Part shown: in pieces, positions 28,836-37,166 of the stretch
Numbering within the stretch: position 1 is the stretch's first letter
How the letters are laid out: every line of letters starts with the position of its first letter
Source of the DNA: Streptomyces sp. NBC_01408
GTDB lineage: Bacteria; Actinomycetota; Actinomycetes; Streptomycetales; Streptomycetaceae
Assembly (NCBI RefSeq): GCF_026340255.1
Contig: NZ_JAPEPJ010000003.1
Coordinates: 558,001-622,000 of the forward strand
Direction of reading: 5' to 3'
DNA: 64,000 nucleotides
Notes under the pieces: generated by a model
Database searches by the model: none
What the model was told of the DNA's origin: nothing
Seen by the model: the letters and a program-made list of their open reading frames with translations, nothing else
Program-made: the position numbers and the translations under genes

Positions 28836-29753
28836 TCAGTGCGCCGCGGCCTCCGGCAGCCAGGCCGGCAGGGCCTCGGTGCGAGCCAGCCACGCGGCCG
28901 GAAGGACCTCGTCCCCGCGCGCTCCCAGCACGCCGCCGACGATCGCGCAGGTCGTGTCGACGTCCCCGCCCACCTGCGCGGTGGTCCAGAACGCCCGCTC
29001 GTAGTCCCCCAGCGCCCGCGCCGCCGACCACAGTGCGAACGGCACGGTGTCATGGGCGCTGGTGCGCCGGCCGCAGCCCAGGACCGCCGCGACCGTGGTC
29101 GCGTCGCCGTAGTCCAGCATGTCCCGCGCCCGCCGCAGGCCGGCGCCCACCGCGCTGCGCGGCACCAGCGCGACGACCCCGTCCAGCAGGTCGGAGGCCT
29201 TCGGCGGCCCGGCCGGATCCGCGGCCAGCGCGGCCGCCGCGGCGACGGCCATCGCCCCGCACACGGCCTCGCGGTGCTGGTGCGTGGTGTAGGCGGAGAT
29301 CTCCGCCTGGTGCGTGGCCTGCTCCGGGTCGTCGGCGTACCAGGCGCCCAGCGGTGCGATCCGCATGGCGGCGCCGTTGCCCCACGAGCCCTGCCCGTTG
29401 AAGAGTTCGGCGGCAAGCGTGCGCCAGTCCTCGCCCTCCCGGATGAGCCGCAGCATGCGGTTCACGGCGGGCCCGTAGCCGCGGTCGAAGTCGTGGTGGT
29501 GGGCGAAGGAGCTCGCGAGGGCGTCCTGGTCGACGCGTCCGTGCGCGGCGAGGACGGCCACCACCGAGCAGGCCATCTCGGTGTCGTCGGTCCACTGCCA
29601 CGGCTCGGTGCCGGCGGGCAGCTGGCGCCGCTTGAGCAGCGGGTAGTTCACGGGGACGAAGTACTGGGAGCCCAGGGCGTCACCCAGGGCCAGCCCGCGG
29701 AGGCTGGCCATGGCGCGTGCGTAGCGCCGCTCTGGAGAGGAATCAGGGGTCAT
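28836..29753 (-). CDS. ADP-ribosylglycohydrolase family protein
   Basis: This 305-residue protein starts at ATG 29753 (MTPDSSPERRYARAMASLRG). The metal-coordinating signatures of the DraG/ARH fold are complete: LRGLALGDALGSQ, WTDDTEMA, QGSWGNGAAMRIAPLGAWYA and TTAQVGGDVDTTCAIVGGVL. These enzymes use two magnesium ions to remove ADP-ribose from proteins or small molecules. The target here is unknown. The gene starts 11 bp after the phosphatase stop, so the two likely form an operon. This copy is about 305 residues, typical for the family. Confidence 0.93.
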   Translation of the reverse strand: MTPDSSPERRYARAMASLRGLALGDALGSQYFVPVNYPLLKRRQLPAGTEPWQWTDDTEMACSVVAVLAAHGRVDQDALASSFAHHHDFDRGYGPAVNRMLRLIREGEDWRTLAAELFNGQGSWGNGAAMRIAPLGAWYADDPEQATHQAEISAYTTHQHREAVCGAMAVAAAAALAADPAGPPKASDLLDGVVALVPRSAVGAGLRRARDMLDYGDATTVAAVLGCGRRTSAHDTVPFALWSAARALGDYERAFWTTAQVGGDVDTTCAIVGGVLGARGDEVLPAAWLARTEALPAWLPEAAAH

Positions 29754-29764
29754 CGCGGGTCACT

Positions 29765-30424
29765 CTAGCCGTCCAGGTCGTAAGGCTCGGGTGTGGTCCA
29801 CCGCTCAAATGGGCGGTCCATCCGGTACCGGCCGTCCGGGCCGAGCATGAGTACCCGGTATTCGCCGTTCCCGGGGTTGGACAGGGCTTCGAACTCGGCC
29901 ACCGACCAGTGGAACCAGCGCATGCAGAACAGTCTCATCGTCAGTCCGTGCGTGACCAGCAGGACGTTCTCCGGGTGGTCCGGGGCCTCGAAGCTGCGGT
30001 AGAGGCTCTCCAGGAAGGATCCGACCCGGTCGTAGACGTCCGCGCCCGACTCGCCCTGCGCGAAGCGGTAGAAGAAGTGCCCGTAGGCGTCCCGGTAGGC
30101 CTTCTGGAGACGTACGTCGGTCCGGTCCTGCCAGTTCCCCCAGTCCTGTTCGCGCAGCCTCGGTTCCTCGCGCATGCGGACGCGCGTCGGATCGAGCCGC
30201 AGCTCCCGGAAGGTCTGCAGGGTCCGGCGGTACGGGGAGACGTACGCGCTGATGTGCTCGTCACCGAAGAGCTCGCGCAGCCGTACCCCGGCCTCCGCGG
30301 CCTGCTCGCGTCCGTTGCGGGTGAGCCGCAGGGCGTGGTCGGGCTCCCGCTCGTAGACGGAGTCGTCGGCATTGCCCTCCGATTCCCCGTGCCGGACGAG
30401 GACGATGCGCCGTGGTCGAACCAT
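29765..30424 (-). CDS. Histidine phosphatase (phosphoglycerate mutase-like)
   Basis: This 219-residue protein starts at ATG 30424 (MVRPRRIVLVRHGESEGNAD). The phosphorylated His lies in the LVRHGESEGN motif, with the second catalytic His in LLVTHGLTMRLFCM. RMREEPRLREQDWGNWQD and SGADVYDRVGSFLESL are typical of the branch that includes broad-specificity phosphatases rather than glycolytic mutases. The substrate is unknown. It is the upstream member of an apparent operon with the ADP-ribosylglycohydrolase gene. Confidence 0.9.
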   Translation of the reverse strand: MVRPRRIVLVRHGESEGNADDSVYEREPDHALRLTRNGREQAAEAGVRLRELFGDEHISAYVSPYRRTLQTFRELRLDPTRVRMREEPRLREQDWGNWQDRTDVRLQKAYRDAYGHFFYRFAQGESGADVYDRVGSFLESLYRSFEAPDHPENVLLVTHGLTMRLFCMRWFHWSVAEFEALSNPGNGEYRVLMLGPDGRYRMDRPFERWTTPEPYDLDG

Positions 30425-30495
30425 CCCCCGACCTTATTCGGCCAGCCTCGGGCGGGCCGACCGGGCACGCCGTCGACGGGACGATCATCGTACGG

Positions 30496-31101
30496 TCATA
30501 CGGTCCAGGAGGGTTCGAGGTCGACCACGTCACCGGTGAGGGCCTCGACATCCGCCTGGATCTGAGCTCGCAGGGACAACCGCTCGACGCGCTCCTGGCG
30601 GTACTTGCCGTGCTCGGCGGCCGCGTGCCACATCGAGAGCACCAGGAATTCCCGGCCCTGGGCTTCCCCGAAGAGGCCCCGGACCATTCCGGGCGAGCCT
30701 GCCATGGCCGGATTCCACACCTTCTCCTGCATGAGGGCGAAGTGGTCGACGCGGCCCTCCCGTACCCGGGTGTGCGCGACCCGGACGACATCGGCGTCGG
30801 TGAAGCGCGGCTCGAATCCGGTCTTCACGTCGAAGCGGTGGTCGAAGAGGGTCACCCGCAGATCGGTGAAGGTGCCGTTCTGCGCGGCGGCGAGGCGGTC
30901 GTGGGAGCGGGCCATGAAGGAGTCATAGAAGGAACGGCTCTCCCAGAAGGTGAAGACATGCGCGACCCCCTGCCGGCCTCGGCTCCAGCCGCCGCCCTGT
31001 CCCCGGAATCCCGGCTCGCCAGGCAGCCCCGCCCATTTACGCTGTCCGCGCTCGAACCCGCGTCGGTCCGTCACCGTGCAGCGAATCCACTTGACCAGCA
31101 C
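30496..31101 (-). CDS. YdbC-like dimeric alpha/beta barrel protein
   Basis: This 201-residue protein starts at GTG 31101 (VLVKWIRCTVTDRRGFERGQ). The sequence has RKWAGLPGEPGFRGQGGGWS, HVFTFWESRSFYDSFMARSH, LFDHRFDVKTGFEPRF and REFLVLSMWHAAAEHGKYRQ. This is the pattern of the Bacillus YdbC/DUF4937 group, thought to be a duplicated ferredoxin-like (ABM/EthD type) fold. No catalytic activity is established. No clear ribosome site precedes the GTG; it lies 32 bp downstream of the arylamine N-acetyltransferase stop and could be translated by re-initiation in one operon. Confidence 0.75.
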   Translation of the reverse strand: MLVKWIRCTVTDRRGFERGQRKWAGLPGEPGFRGQGGGWSRGRQGVAHVFTFWESRSFYDSFMARSHDRLAAAQNGTFTDLRVTLFDHRFDVKTGFEPRFTDADVVRVAHTRVREGRVDHFALMQEKVWNPAMAGSPGMVRGLFGEAQGREFLVLSMWHAAAEHGKYRQERVERLSLRAQIQADVEALTGDVVDLEPSWTV

Positions 31102-31133
31102 GGCGCCATCGTACGGGCCCGGCGAGGCCCCGG

Positions 31134-31973
31134 TCAGTCCCCTGCCCGCTGGATCCGCACCAGTTCCGCCGCGTCCCGCGCGGACAGCCGAATCCCGAAC
31201 TCCCGGTCGAGCACGGCGAGCAGCTCGCCGGAGCCGACGCCCTGCCGCTCGATCCGCCCGTCCGGATGGAGGAGGGTGAGCTCCCGTCCGACCAGCGCCC
31301 GGCGGGTCCGTACGGCATCGCCCGGGTGCTGGACGACGACCTGCCCGACGAAGGCGGAACGGGGGTGCGAGGAGCTGTAGTGGTTCAACAGGACGTAGTC
31401 GACGGGGTGGTACCGCTGCGGGGAGAACGCGTACAGGTCCCGCCACGCGCCCCCGCGCAGCAGGGACAGCGCGAGGACGCCGTCCTCCTCCGCGCGGACC
31501 CGGTACGTCCACCCGCCCTGCTCCACCTCGGTGCCGGGCCGCCCGAGGGGGACTGGGTCACGGGGTCCCTGGTAGCCGAAACCGGCGTCGCACAGCCAGG
31601 GTTCGCCCTCGACGGTGACGACGAGGACGGCGTGCGTCACCGGGCGCAGGGCGTCCCCCCGGGTGCGGTTGCGGGCACCGCGCCCGGACACCTCGAAGCC
31701 GATCCGCTCCAGGGCAGCGGCCAGCAGCGAGTTCTGCTCGTAGCAGTAGCCGCCGCGGCCGCCCCGTACGAGCTTGTCCTCCACGGCCTTGATGTCCAGC
31801 TCGACGGGGCGGCCGAGCAGCACGTCCAGGTTCTCGAAGGTGAGGGCACCGGTGTGGGCCCGGTGCACTTCCTTCAACGTCCGGAGGTCCGGGCACAGTT
31901 CCCGGCCGCCGTCGCCCTCATATCCGATCCGCTTCAGATAGGCGTCCAGGTCCAGCTCGTCACCGCTCCACAT
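31134..31973 (-). CDS. nat: Arylamine N-acetyltransferase
   Basis: This 279-residue protein starts at ATG 31973 (MWSGDELDLDAYLKRIGYEG) with GGGGGAG upstream. The Cys-His-Asp catalytic triad is present: Cys in VRGGRGGYCYEQNSLLAAAL, His in RPVTHAVLVV and Asp in WLCDAGFGYQGP. FENLDVLLGRPVELD is a further NAT motif. These enzymes transfer acetyl or other acyl groups from CoA to aromatic amines and hydrazines. In actinobacteria they act in detoxification or in amide ring closure of antibiotics. No biosynthetic cluster surrounds this one, so detoxification or a housekeeping role is more likely. Confidence 0.93.
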   Translation of the reverse strand: MWSGDELDLDAYLKRIGYEGDGGRELCPDLRTLKEVHRAHTGALTFENLDVLLGRPVELDIKAVEDKLVRGGRGGYCYEQNSLLAAALERIGFEVSGRGARNRTRGDALRPVTHAVLVVTVEGEPWLCDAGFGYQGPRDPVPLGRPGTEVEQGGWTYRVRAEEDGVLALSLLRGGAWRDLYAFSPQRYHPVDYVLLNHYSSSHPRSAFVGQVVVQHPGDAVRTRRALVGRELTLLHPDGRIERQGVGSGELLAVLDREFGIRLSARDAAELVRIQRAGD

Positions 31974-32158
31974 GGCTGCACTCCCCCGTCTCACCGGCCG
32001 GGGGCCTCCGGTCGGCCGGCCCCCGCTCAGTGATCAGCATGCCAGCACACTCCTGCCCGTTCCGTGTCGCACCGGTCGCACGGGCGCCCAAGGTCACGTA
32101 CGGCCTCCGTACTTGTGCAGGGACGGCAAGATCCGGGCACCGTCCCGGCTCCGGCACG

Positions 32159-32193
32159 ACGAAGGGGACCGGCCTACGGCCGGTCCCCTTCGT
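32159..32193 (-). terminator. 16-bp hairpin terminator of nrdJ
   Basis: ACGAAGGGGACCGGCC (32159-32174) pairs perfectly with its complement (32178-32193) across a 3-nt loop, about 40 nt after the nrdJ stop. The rest of the 260-bp gap upstream of the N-acetyltransferase gene shows nothing else. Confidence 0.85.
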
Positions 32194-32233
32194 GAAACTG
32201 CTGGTCAGCTACCTGTCCGGACTACCTCCGGTT

Positions 32234-35122
32234 TCAGCTGCAACCGCTGGTGGAGCCGCAGCCCTCGCAGATGTAGCAGGAGCCGGCGCGCTGCATCTTC
32301 GTACCGCAGGAGAAGCAGAGCGGGGCGTCGGCGGAGACGCCGAGCTGCATCTCGACCAGTTCGGCGTTGCTGTGCGCCGTCTTGGGGGCCGGGACCGGTG
32401 CGACCGCGACCGGCTGCGGCGTCGTGGGCACCGCTGCCAGCGGGGCCGACTGGGCCAGCGACTCGGTGTCCAGCTCGTCCTCGAGGGGCTCGTAGGAGCC
32501 GGTCTCCAGGTGGCGCTGACGCTCCTCGGCGGTGTGGATACCGAGGGCCGAGCGGGTCTCGAAGGGCAGGAAGTCGAGCGCCAGGCGGCGGAAGATGTAG
32601 TCGACGATCGACTGCGCCATCCGCACGTCCGGGTCGTCCGTCATGCCGGCCGGCTCGAAGCGCATGTTGGTGAACTTGGAGACGTAGGTCTCCAGCGGCA
32701 CGCCGTACTGCAGACCGACCGAGACGGCGATCGAGAAGGCGTCCATCATGCCCGCGAGGGTCGAGCCCTGCTTGGACATCTTCAGGAAGACCTCGCCCAG
32801 ACCGTCGTCCGGGTAGGAGTTCGCGGTCATGTAGCCCTCGGCGCCGCCCACCGTGAAGGAGGTGGTGATGCCCGGGCGGCCCTTGGGGAGACGCTTGCGG
32901 ACGGGGCGGTACTCGATGACCTTCTCGACGGCGGCGCGGATGGTCTCCTCCGTCTTGGCGGTGACCTCCTTCTTCTCCTCCTCCTTCTTCTTGGCGGAGA
33001 GGGGCTGGCCGACCTTGCAGTTGTCGCGGTAGATCGCGAGCGCCTTGACGCCCATCTTCCACGCCTCGAAGTAGATCTCCTCGATCTCCTCGACGGTCGC
33101 CGTCTCCGGCATGTTGACCGTCTTCGAGATCGCACCGGAGATCCAGGGCTGGATCGCGGCCATCATGCGGACGTGGCCCATCGCGGAGATGGAGCGCTCG
33201 CCCATGGCGCAGTCGAACACGGAGTAGTGCTCGGCCTTCAGGCCCGGGGCGTCGACGACCACGCCGTGCTCGGCGATGTGGGCGACGATCGCCTCGATCT
33301 GCTCTTCCTGGTATCCCATGCGGCGCAGGGCCTGCGGGACGGTGCCGTTGACGATCTGCATCGATCCGCCGCCGACGAGCTTCTTGAACTTGACCAGGGC
33401 CAGGTCCGGCTCGACACCGGTGGTGTCGCAGGACATCGCGAGACCGATGGTTCCGGTCGGCGCGAGGACGGAGGCCTGGGAGTTGCGGAAGCCGTTCTTC
33501 TCGCCGAGGCGCAGGACGTCCTGCCAGGCCTCGGTGGCCGCGGCCCAGATCGTGTTGTCCAGGTCCTCGGTGCGCGGCGCGACGGCGTTCGCGTCGGCGT
33601 GCTGCTTCATGACGCGCTTGTGCGACTCGGCGTTGCGGGCGTAGCCGTCGTACGGGCCGACGATCGCGGCCAGCTCGGCGGAGCGCTTGTACGCGGTACC
33701 GGTCATCAGCGAGGTGATCGACGCGGCCAGGGTGCGGCCGCCGTCCGAGTCGTACGCGTGACCGGTGGCCATCAGCAGGGCGCCGAGGTTGGCGTAGCCG
33801 ATGCCCAGCTGGCGGAAGGCGCGGGTGTTCTCGCCGATCTTCTGCGTCGGGAAGTCCGCGAAGCAGATGGAGATGTCCATCGCGGTGATGACGAGCTCGA
33901 CGACCTTGGCGAAGCGCTCGGCGTCGAAGGACTGGTTGCCCTTGCCGTCGTCGTTGAGGAACTTCATCAGGTTGAGCGAGGCGAGGTTGCAGGACGTGTT
34001 GTCCAGGTGCATGTACTCGCTGCAGGGGTTGGACGCGGTGATGCGGCCGGACTCGGGGCAGGTGTGCCAGTTGTTGATCACACCGTCGTACTGGATGCCC
34101 GGGTCGGCGCAGGCCCACGCGGCCTCGGCCAGCTTGCGGAAGAGCGCCTTGGCGTCGACCTCCTCGATGACCTCGCCGGTCATACGGGCACGCAGGCCGA
34201 ACTTGCTGCCGTTCTCTACGGCCGTCATGAACTCGTCGTTCACACGGACGGAGTTGTTGGCGTTCTGGTACTGGACGGACGTGATGTCGTCGCCGCCCAG
34301 GTCCATGTCGAAGCCCGCGTCGCGCAGGGCGCGGATCTTCTCCTCTTCCTTCACCTTGGTCTCGATGAAGGCCTCGACGTCCGGGTGGTCCACGTCCAGG
34401 ACGACCATCTTGGCCGCGCGGCGGGTGGCGCCGCCCGACTTGATCGTTCCGGCGGACGCGTCGGCGCCGCGCATGAAGGAGACCGGACCGGAGGCGTTGC
34501 CGCCGGAGGAGAGCAGCTCCTTGGAGGAGCGGATGCGGGAGAGGTTCAGGCCGGCGCCGGAGCCGCCCTTGAAGATCATGCCCTCTTCCTTGTACCAGTC
34601 GAGGATCGACTCCATGGAGTCGTCGACGGCCAGGATGAAGCAGGCAGAGACCTGCTGCGGCTGGGGCGTGCCGACGTTGAACCACACCGGGGAGTTGAAG
34701 CTGAAGATCTGGTGGAGCAGGGCGTAGGTGAGCTCGTGCTCGAAGATCTCCACGTCGGCGGGCGACGAGAAGTAGTCGAAGTCCTCGCCGGCCTTCGTGT
34801 ACGTCTTCACGATCCGGTCGATCAGCTGCTTCAGACCGGTCTCGCGCTGCGGGGTTCCGACCGCGCCGCGGAAGTACTTGCTGGTGACGATGTTGACGGC
34901 GTTCACCGACCAGAAGTCGGGGAACTCGACGCCACGCTGCTCGAAGTTGACCGAGCCGTCGCGCCAGTTGGTCATGACGACGTCACGGCGCTCCCAGCTC
35001 ACCTCGTCGTAAGGGTGCACGCCGGGGGTGGTGTGGATGCGCTCGATACGCAGGCCGCCCTTGGCAGCCTTGGTCCCCTTGGCGCGGGAACCACGTGCCG
35101 AGCCGCTCGCCGTCTCTGTCAT
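32234..35122 (-). CDS. nrdJ: Class II (adenosylcobalamin-dependent) ribonucleotide reductase
   Basis: This 962-residue enzyme starts at ATG 35122 (MTETASGSARGSRAKGTKAA) behind GGGAGG. It makes deoxyribonucleotides in the cytoplasm without needing oxygen, using coenzyme B12 to generate a thiyl radical. Visible motifs are SPVWFNVG, FKGGSGAGLNLSRIRSS, SNPCSEYMHLDNTSCNLASL (catalytic NxCxE in an NPCSEYM variant) and APTGTIGLAMSCDTTGVEPD. A C-terminal Cys-rich tail with CFSCGTKMQRAGSCYICEGC follows, which shuttles reducing equivalents. The tail follows a Pro/Ala-rich linker. No intein or split is seen. The gene lies 143 bp after nrdR and is probably co-transcribed from the NrdR-controlled promoter. 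Confidence 0.97.
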   Translation of the reverse strand: MTETASGSARGSRAKGTKAAKGGLRIERIHTTPGVHPYDEVSWERRDVVMTNWRDGSVNFEQRGVEFPDFWSVNAVNIVTSKYFRGAVGTPQRETGLKQLIDRIVKTYTKAGEDFDYFSSPADVEIFEHELTYALLHQIFSFNSPVWFNVGTPQPQQVSACFILAVDDSMESILDWYKEEGMIFKGGSGAGLNLSRIRSSKELLSSGGNASGPVSFMRGADASAGTIKSGGATRRAAKMVVLDVDHPDVEAFIETKVKEEEKIRALRDAGFDMDLGGDDITSVQYQNANNSVRVNDEFMTAVENGSKFGLRARMTGEVIEEVDAKALFRKLAEAAWACADPGIQYDGVINNWHTCPESGRITASNPCSEYMHLDNTSCNLASLNLMKFLNDDGKGNQSFDAERFAKVVELVITAMDISICFADFPTQKIGENTRAFRQLGIGYANLGALLMATGHAYDSDGGRTLAASITSLMTGTAYKRSAELAAIVGPYDGYARNAESHKRVMKQHADANAVAPRTEDLDNTIWAAATEAWQDVLRLGEKNGFRNSQASVLAPTGTIGLAMSCDTTGVEPDLALVKFKKLVGGGSMQIVNGTVPQALRRMGYQEEQIEAIVAHIAEHGVVVDAPGLKAEHYSVFDCAMGERSISAMGHVRMMAAIQPWISGAISKTVNMPETATVEEIEEIYFEAWKMGVKALAIYRDNCKVGQPLSAKKKEEEKKEVTAKTEETIRAAVEKVIEYRPVRKRLPKGRPGITTSFTVGGAEGYMTANSYPDDGLGEVFLKMSKQGSTLAGMMDAFSIAVSVGLQYGVPLETYVSKFTNMRFEPAGMTDDPDVRMAQSIVDYIFRRLALDFLPFETRSALGIHTAEERQRHLETGSYEPLEDELDTESLAQSAPLAAVPTTPQPVAVAPVPAPKTAHSNAELVEMQLGVSADAPLCFSCGTKMQRAGSCYICEGCGSTSGCS

Positions 35123-35265
35123 GCCAGGCCTCCCATATGCGGGCAAAAACGCCCTAAAGTGCCAGCGTTATTCCGCGGCACGGTGCTGTGTCTTGTATCT
35201 ACGTCTCTTCGCACGGCCGACCGGCCGCACCACGGTGCGCGAGCACCCCGGCACGGGCCGTCCGG

Positions 35266-35778
35266 TCAGTCGGCGGCGGAGGCGGGCACGGGGACCGAAC
35301 CGGTCCCACCGGGCCCGCACTCTTCGGGGTGAGGCCGCCGCTCGCGCAATTCCACGATGGCGGTCTCGAAGTCTTCAAGGGTGTCGAACGCTTTGTAAAC
35401 GGACGCGAACCGCAGGTATGCGACGAGGTCGAGTTCCTGCAACGGGCCGAGTATGGCCAGACCCACGTCGTGGGTGGTCAGCTCGGCGCTCCCGGTGGCG
35501 CGCACCGCCTCCTCGACCCGCTGGCCGAGCTTGGCGAGGGCGTCCTCGGTGACCGGTCGTCCCTGGCACGCCTTGCGGACGCCGGAGATGACCTTGGTGC
35601 GACTGAAGGGTTCGGTCACCCCGCTGCGCTTGATCACCATCAGCGAGGCCGTCTCCACCGTCGTGAAGCGACGGGAGCAGTCGGGGCACTGACGGCGCCG
35701 GCGGATCGACGTGCCGTCGTCCGTGGTGCGGCTGTCGACGACGCGGCTGTCGGGGTGCCTGCAGAAGGGGCAGTGCAT
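35266..35778 (-). CDS. nrdR: Transcriptional repressor NrdR
   Basis: The 170-residue regulator starts at ATG 35778 ([20 protein letters not shown]). An N-terminal zinc ribbon (CPFC ... [12 protein letters not shown]) binds DNA. Residues about 48-140 are the ATP-cone, the same nucleotide-sensing module found in ribonucleotide reductases ([20 protein letters not shown], then RKAC). NrdR represses ribonucleotide reductase genes when dATP is high. The first gene of the nrdR-nrdJ unit, it is expected to repress itself and nrdJ through two boxes 135-185 bp upstream. Its C-terminal ~25 residues are Pro/Gly-rich and variable. Confidence 0.97.
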   Translation of the reverse strand: MHCPFCRHPDSRVVDSRTTDDGTSIRRRRQCPDCSRRFTTVETASLMVIKRSGVTEPFSRTKVISGVRKACQGRPVTEDALAKLGQRVEEAVRATGSAELTTHDVGLAILGPLQELDLVAYLRFASVYKAFDTLEDFETAIVELRERRPHPEECGPGGTGSVPVPASAAD

Positions 35779-35912
35779 GGTTCCCTCACCCTCCCTCTCG
35801 GCACGACTGAATCACCTCACGCGGCCCCTGAACGGAGGAGACGGATCTCTTCCGGGGGCTGGTGAAGCAGCCACCAGCATATGCGATGTCGGGAGCCCCG
35901 GCAGACCCGAGG

Positions 35913-35963
35913 ACCACAACTTCTGGGCGGCAGCGCTCATCCAACCACTAGATCTTGGGTTGT
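35913..35963. promoter_or_regulatory. nrdR: Two putative NrdR boxes upstream of nrdR-nrdJ
   Basis: Box 1 is CCACAACTTCTGGGCGG (35913-35929) and box 2 is ACCACTAGATCTTGGGTTGT (35944-35963). Both are imperfect palindromes of the form known for NrdR (ACAC-AT-rich-GTGT). Their centres are 32 bp apart, three helical turns, which is the spacing reported for paired NrdR boxes. They lie between divergent nrdR and lexA but nearer nrdR. Confidence 0.75.
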
Positions 35964-36193
35964 GGCGGATTTACGTGGCTCCGCGTGTCGCAGTGCCCGA
36001 CAGGTGGTGACGGGGCTCGGCGATGCCACACTGAACGCAGGCCCGGACGGCACCGGATACAGGCCCGGACGGGTGGCGACCCGACCGGGAAGGGTACCGT
36101 AAGCAGCGGATGCCGAGCCGAACCCGCGTTCGGCGTACCGATCGTCTATACACCCCTTGAAATACCCACGATGGACGATCTGCGATTTTTCAC

Positions 36194-36235
36194 TCGAACG
36201 TGTGTTTGGCGCAACCTTTCGAAAGCAACTACCGT
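36194..36235 (+). promoter_or_regulatory. lexA: LexA box overlapping the lexA promoter
   Basis: TCGAACGTGTGTTTGG (36194-36209) matches the actinobacterial/Bacillus SOS box TCGAAC-N4-GTTCGA at ten of twelve fixed positions. It overlaps a -35 like TTGGCG (36206-36211), with a -10 like TACCGT (36230-36235) 18 nt further on. This supports negative autoregulation of lexA. Confidence 0.8.
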
Positions 36236-36271
36236 TGTCCAGCTAGGGAGAACATTTCGAGAGGGGCCGAC

Positions 36272-37063
36272 GTGACCACCACCGCAGACAGTGCCACCAT
36301 CACTGCCCAGAACCGCTCCCAGAGCCGACTTGAGCCGGTGCATGCCATGAACGACGCAAACCTGAACCCGGAGGCGGAGCCCGTACGCCCCGCACGCTCG
36401 CTGCCAGGTCGACCTCCAGGCATCCGCGCCGACAGCTCCGGGCTCACGGACCGGCAGCGGAGGGTCATCGAGGTCATTCGCGACTCGGTGCAGCGGCGGG
36501 GTTACCCGCCGTCGATGCGCGAGATCGGTCAGGCGGTCGGCCTGTCCAGCACGTCGTCCGTCGCCCACCAGCTGATGGCCCTGGAGCGCAAGGGCTTCCT
36601 GCGCCGCGACCCGCACCGCCCCCGCGCCTACGAGGTACGCGGCTCCGACCAGCCGAGCTCGCAGCCCACGGACACCACCGGTAAGCCCGCCGCCTCCTAC
36701 GTTCCCCTGGTCGGCCGGATCGCGGCCGGCGGCCCGATCCTCGCCGAGGAGTCGGTCGAGGACGTGTTCCCGCTCCCCCGCCAGCTGGTCGGAGACGGCG
36801 AGCTCTTCGTCCTCAAGGTCGTCGGTGACTCGATGATCGAGGCCGCCATCTGTGACGGCGACTGGGTCACGGTCCGCCGCCAGCCGGTCGCGGAGAACGG
36901 CGACATCGTCGCGGCGATGCTGGACGGCGAGGCCACGGTCAAGCGTTTCAAGCGCGAGGACGGCCACGTCTGGCTCCTCCCGCACAACGCCGCGTACCAG
37001 CCGATCCCCGGCGACGAGGCGACCATCCTCGGCAAGGTCGTCGCCGTACTGCGTCGGGTCTGA
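36272..37063 (+). CDS. lexA: SOS repressor LexA
   Basis: This 263-residue repressor starts at GTG 36272 ([20 protein letters not shown]) behind GAGAGGGG. The open frame to 36200 would run through the promoter. The winged HTH lies near residues 60-120 ([40 protein letters not shown]). The autocleavage site is the Ala-Gly in GRIAAGGPI. The serine protease dyad is Ser in [10 protein letters not shown] and Lys in GEATVKRF. On DNA damage, RecA filaments trigger self-cleavage and release SOS genes. The ~50-residue N-terminal extension before the HTH is usual for streptomycete LexA. A strong terminator follows. Confidence 0.97.
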   Translation: MTTTADSATITAQNRSQSRLEPVHAMNDANLNPEAEPVRPARSLPGRPPGIRADSSGLTDRQRRVIEVIRDSVQRRGYPPSMREIGQAVGLSSTSSVAHQLMALERKGFLRRDPHRPRAYEVRGSDQPSSQPTDTTGKPAASYVPLVGRIAAGGPILAEESVEDVFPLPRQLVGDGELFVLKVVGDSMIEAAICDGDWVTVRRQPVAENGDIVAAMLDGEATVKRFKREDGHVWLLPHNAAYQPIPGDEATILGKVVAVLRRV

Positions 37064-37080
37064 CCCCGCCGCCCACCGCC

Positions 37081-37113
37081 AGCCCTGGGACCTACTGCGC
37101 CGGTCCCAGGGCT
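37081..37113. terminator. 12-bp hairpin terminator between lexA and helicase gene
   Basis: AGCCCTGGGACC (37081-37092) pairs with GGTCCCAGGGCT (37102-37113) over a 9-nt loop, followed by GCTTTGT on the plus strand. It lies 18 bp after the lexA stop and can also serve the convergent helicase gene. Confidence 0.9.
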
Positions 37114-37166
37114 GCTTTGTGCGCGGGGGCCGGCCGGCGACCCACCGCTGCCTCCTGCTTCGCCCC

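Larger units (their letters stand above)
35779..36271. promoter_or_regulatory. Divergent nrdR / lexA control region
   Basis: This 493-bp region has no supported gene. It contains the NrdR box pair (35913-35963) for the minus-strand nrdR-nrdJ unit and, at its other end, the LexA box and promoter (36194-36235) for lexA. The stretch between, about 35970-36140, shows nothing definite. Confidence 0.7.

Noticed and set aside
35123..35265. Possible cobalamin riboswitch between nrdR and nrdJ
   Set aside because: The 143-bp gap is too short for one and lacks a B12-box-like sequence; only a small GGGC/GCCC hairpin is present.
32030..35332. 1100-residue plus-strand open frame across the nrdJ region
   Set aside because: It is fully antisense to an unmistakable nrdJ gene and its translation is low-complexity Arg/Gly/Val sequence.
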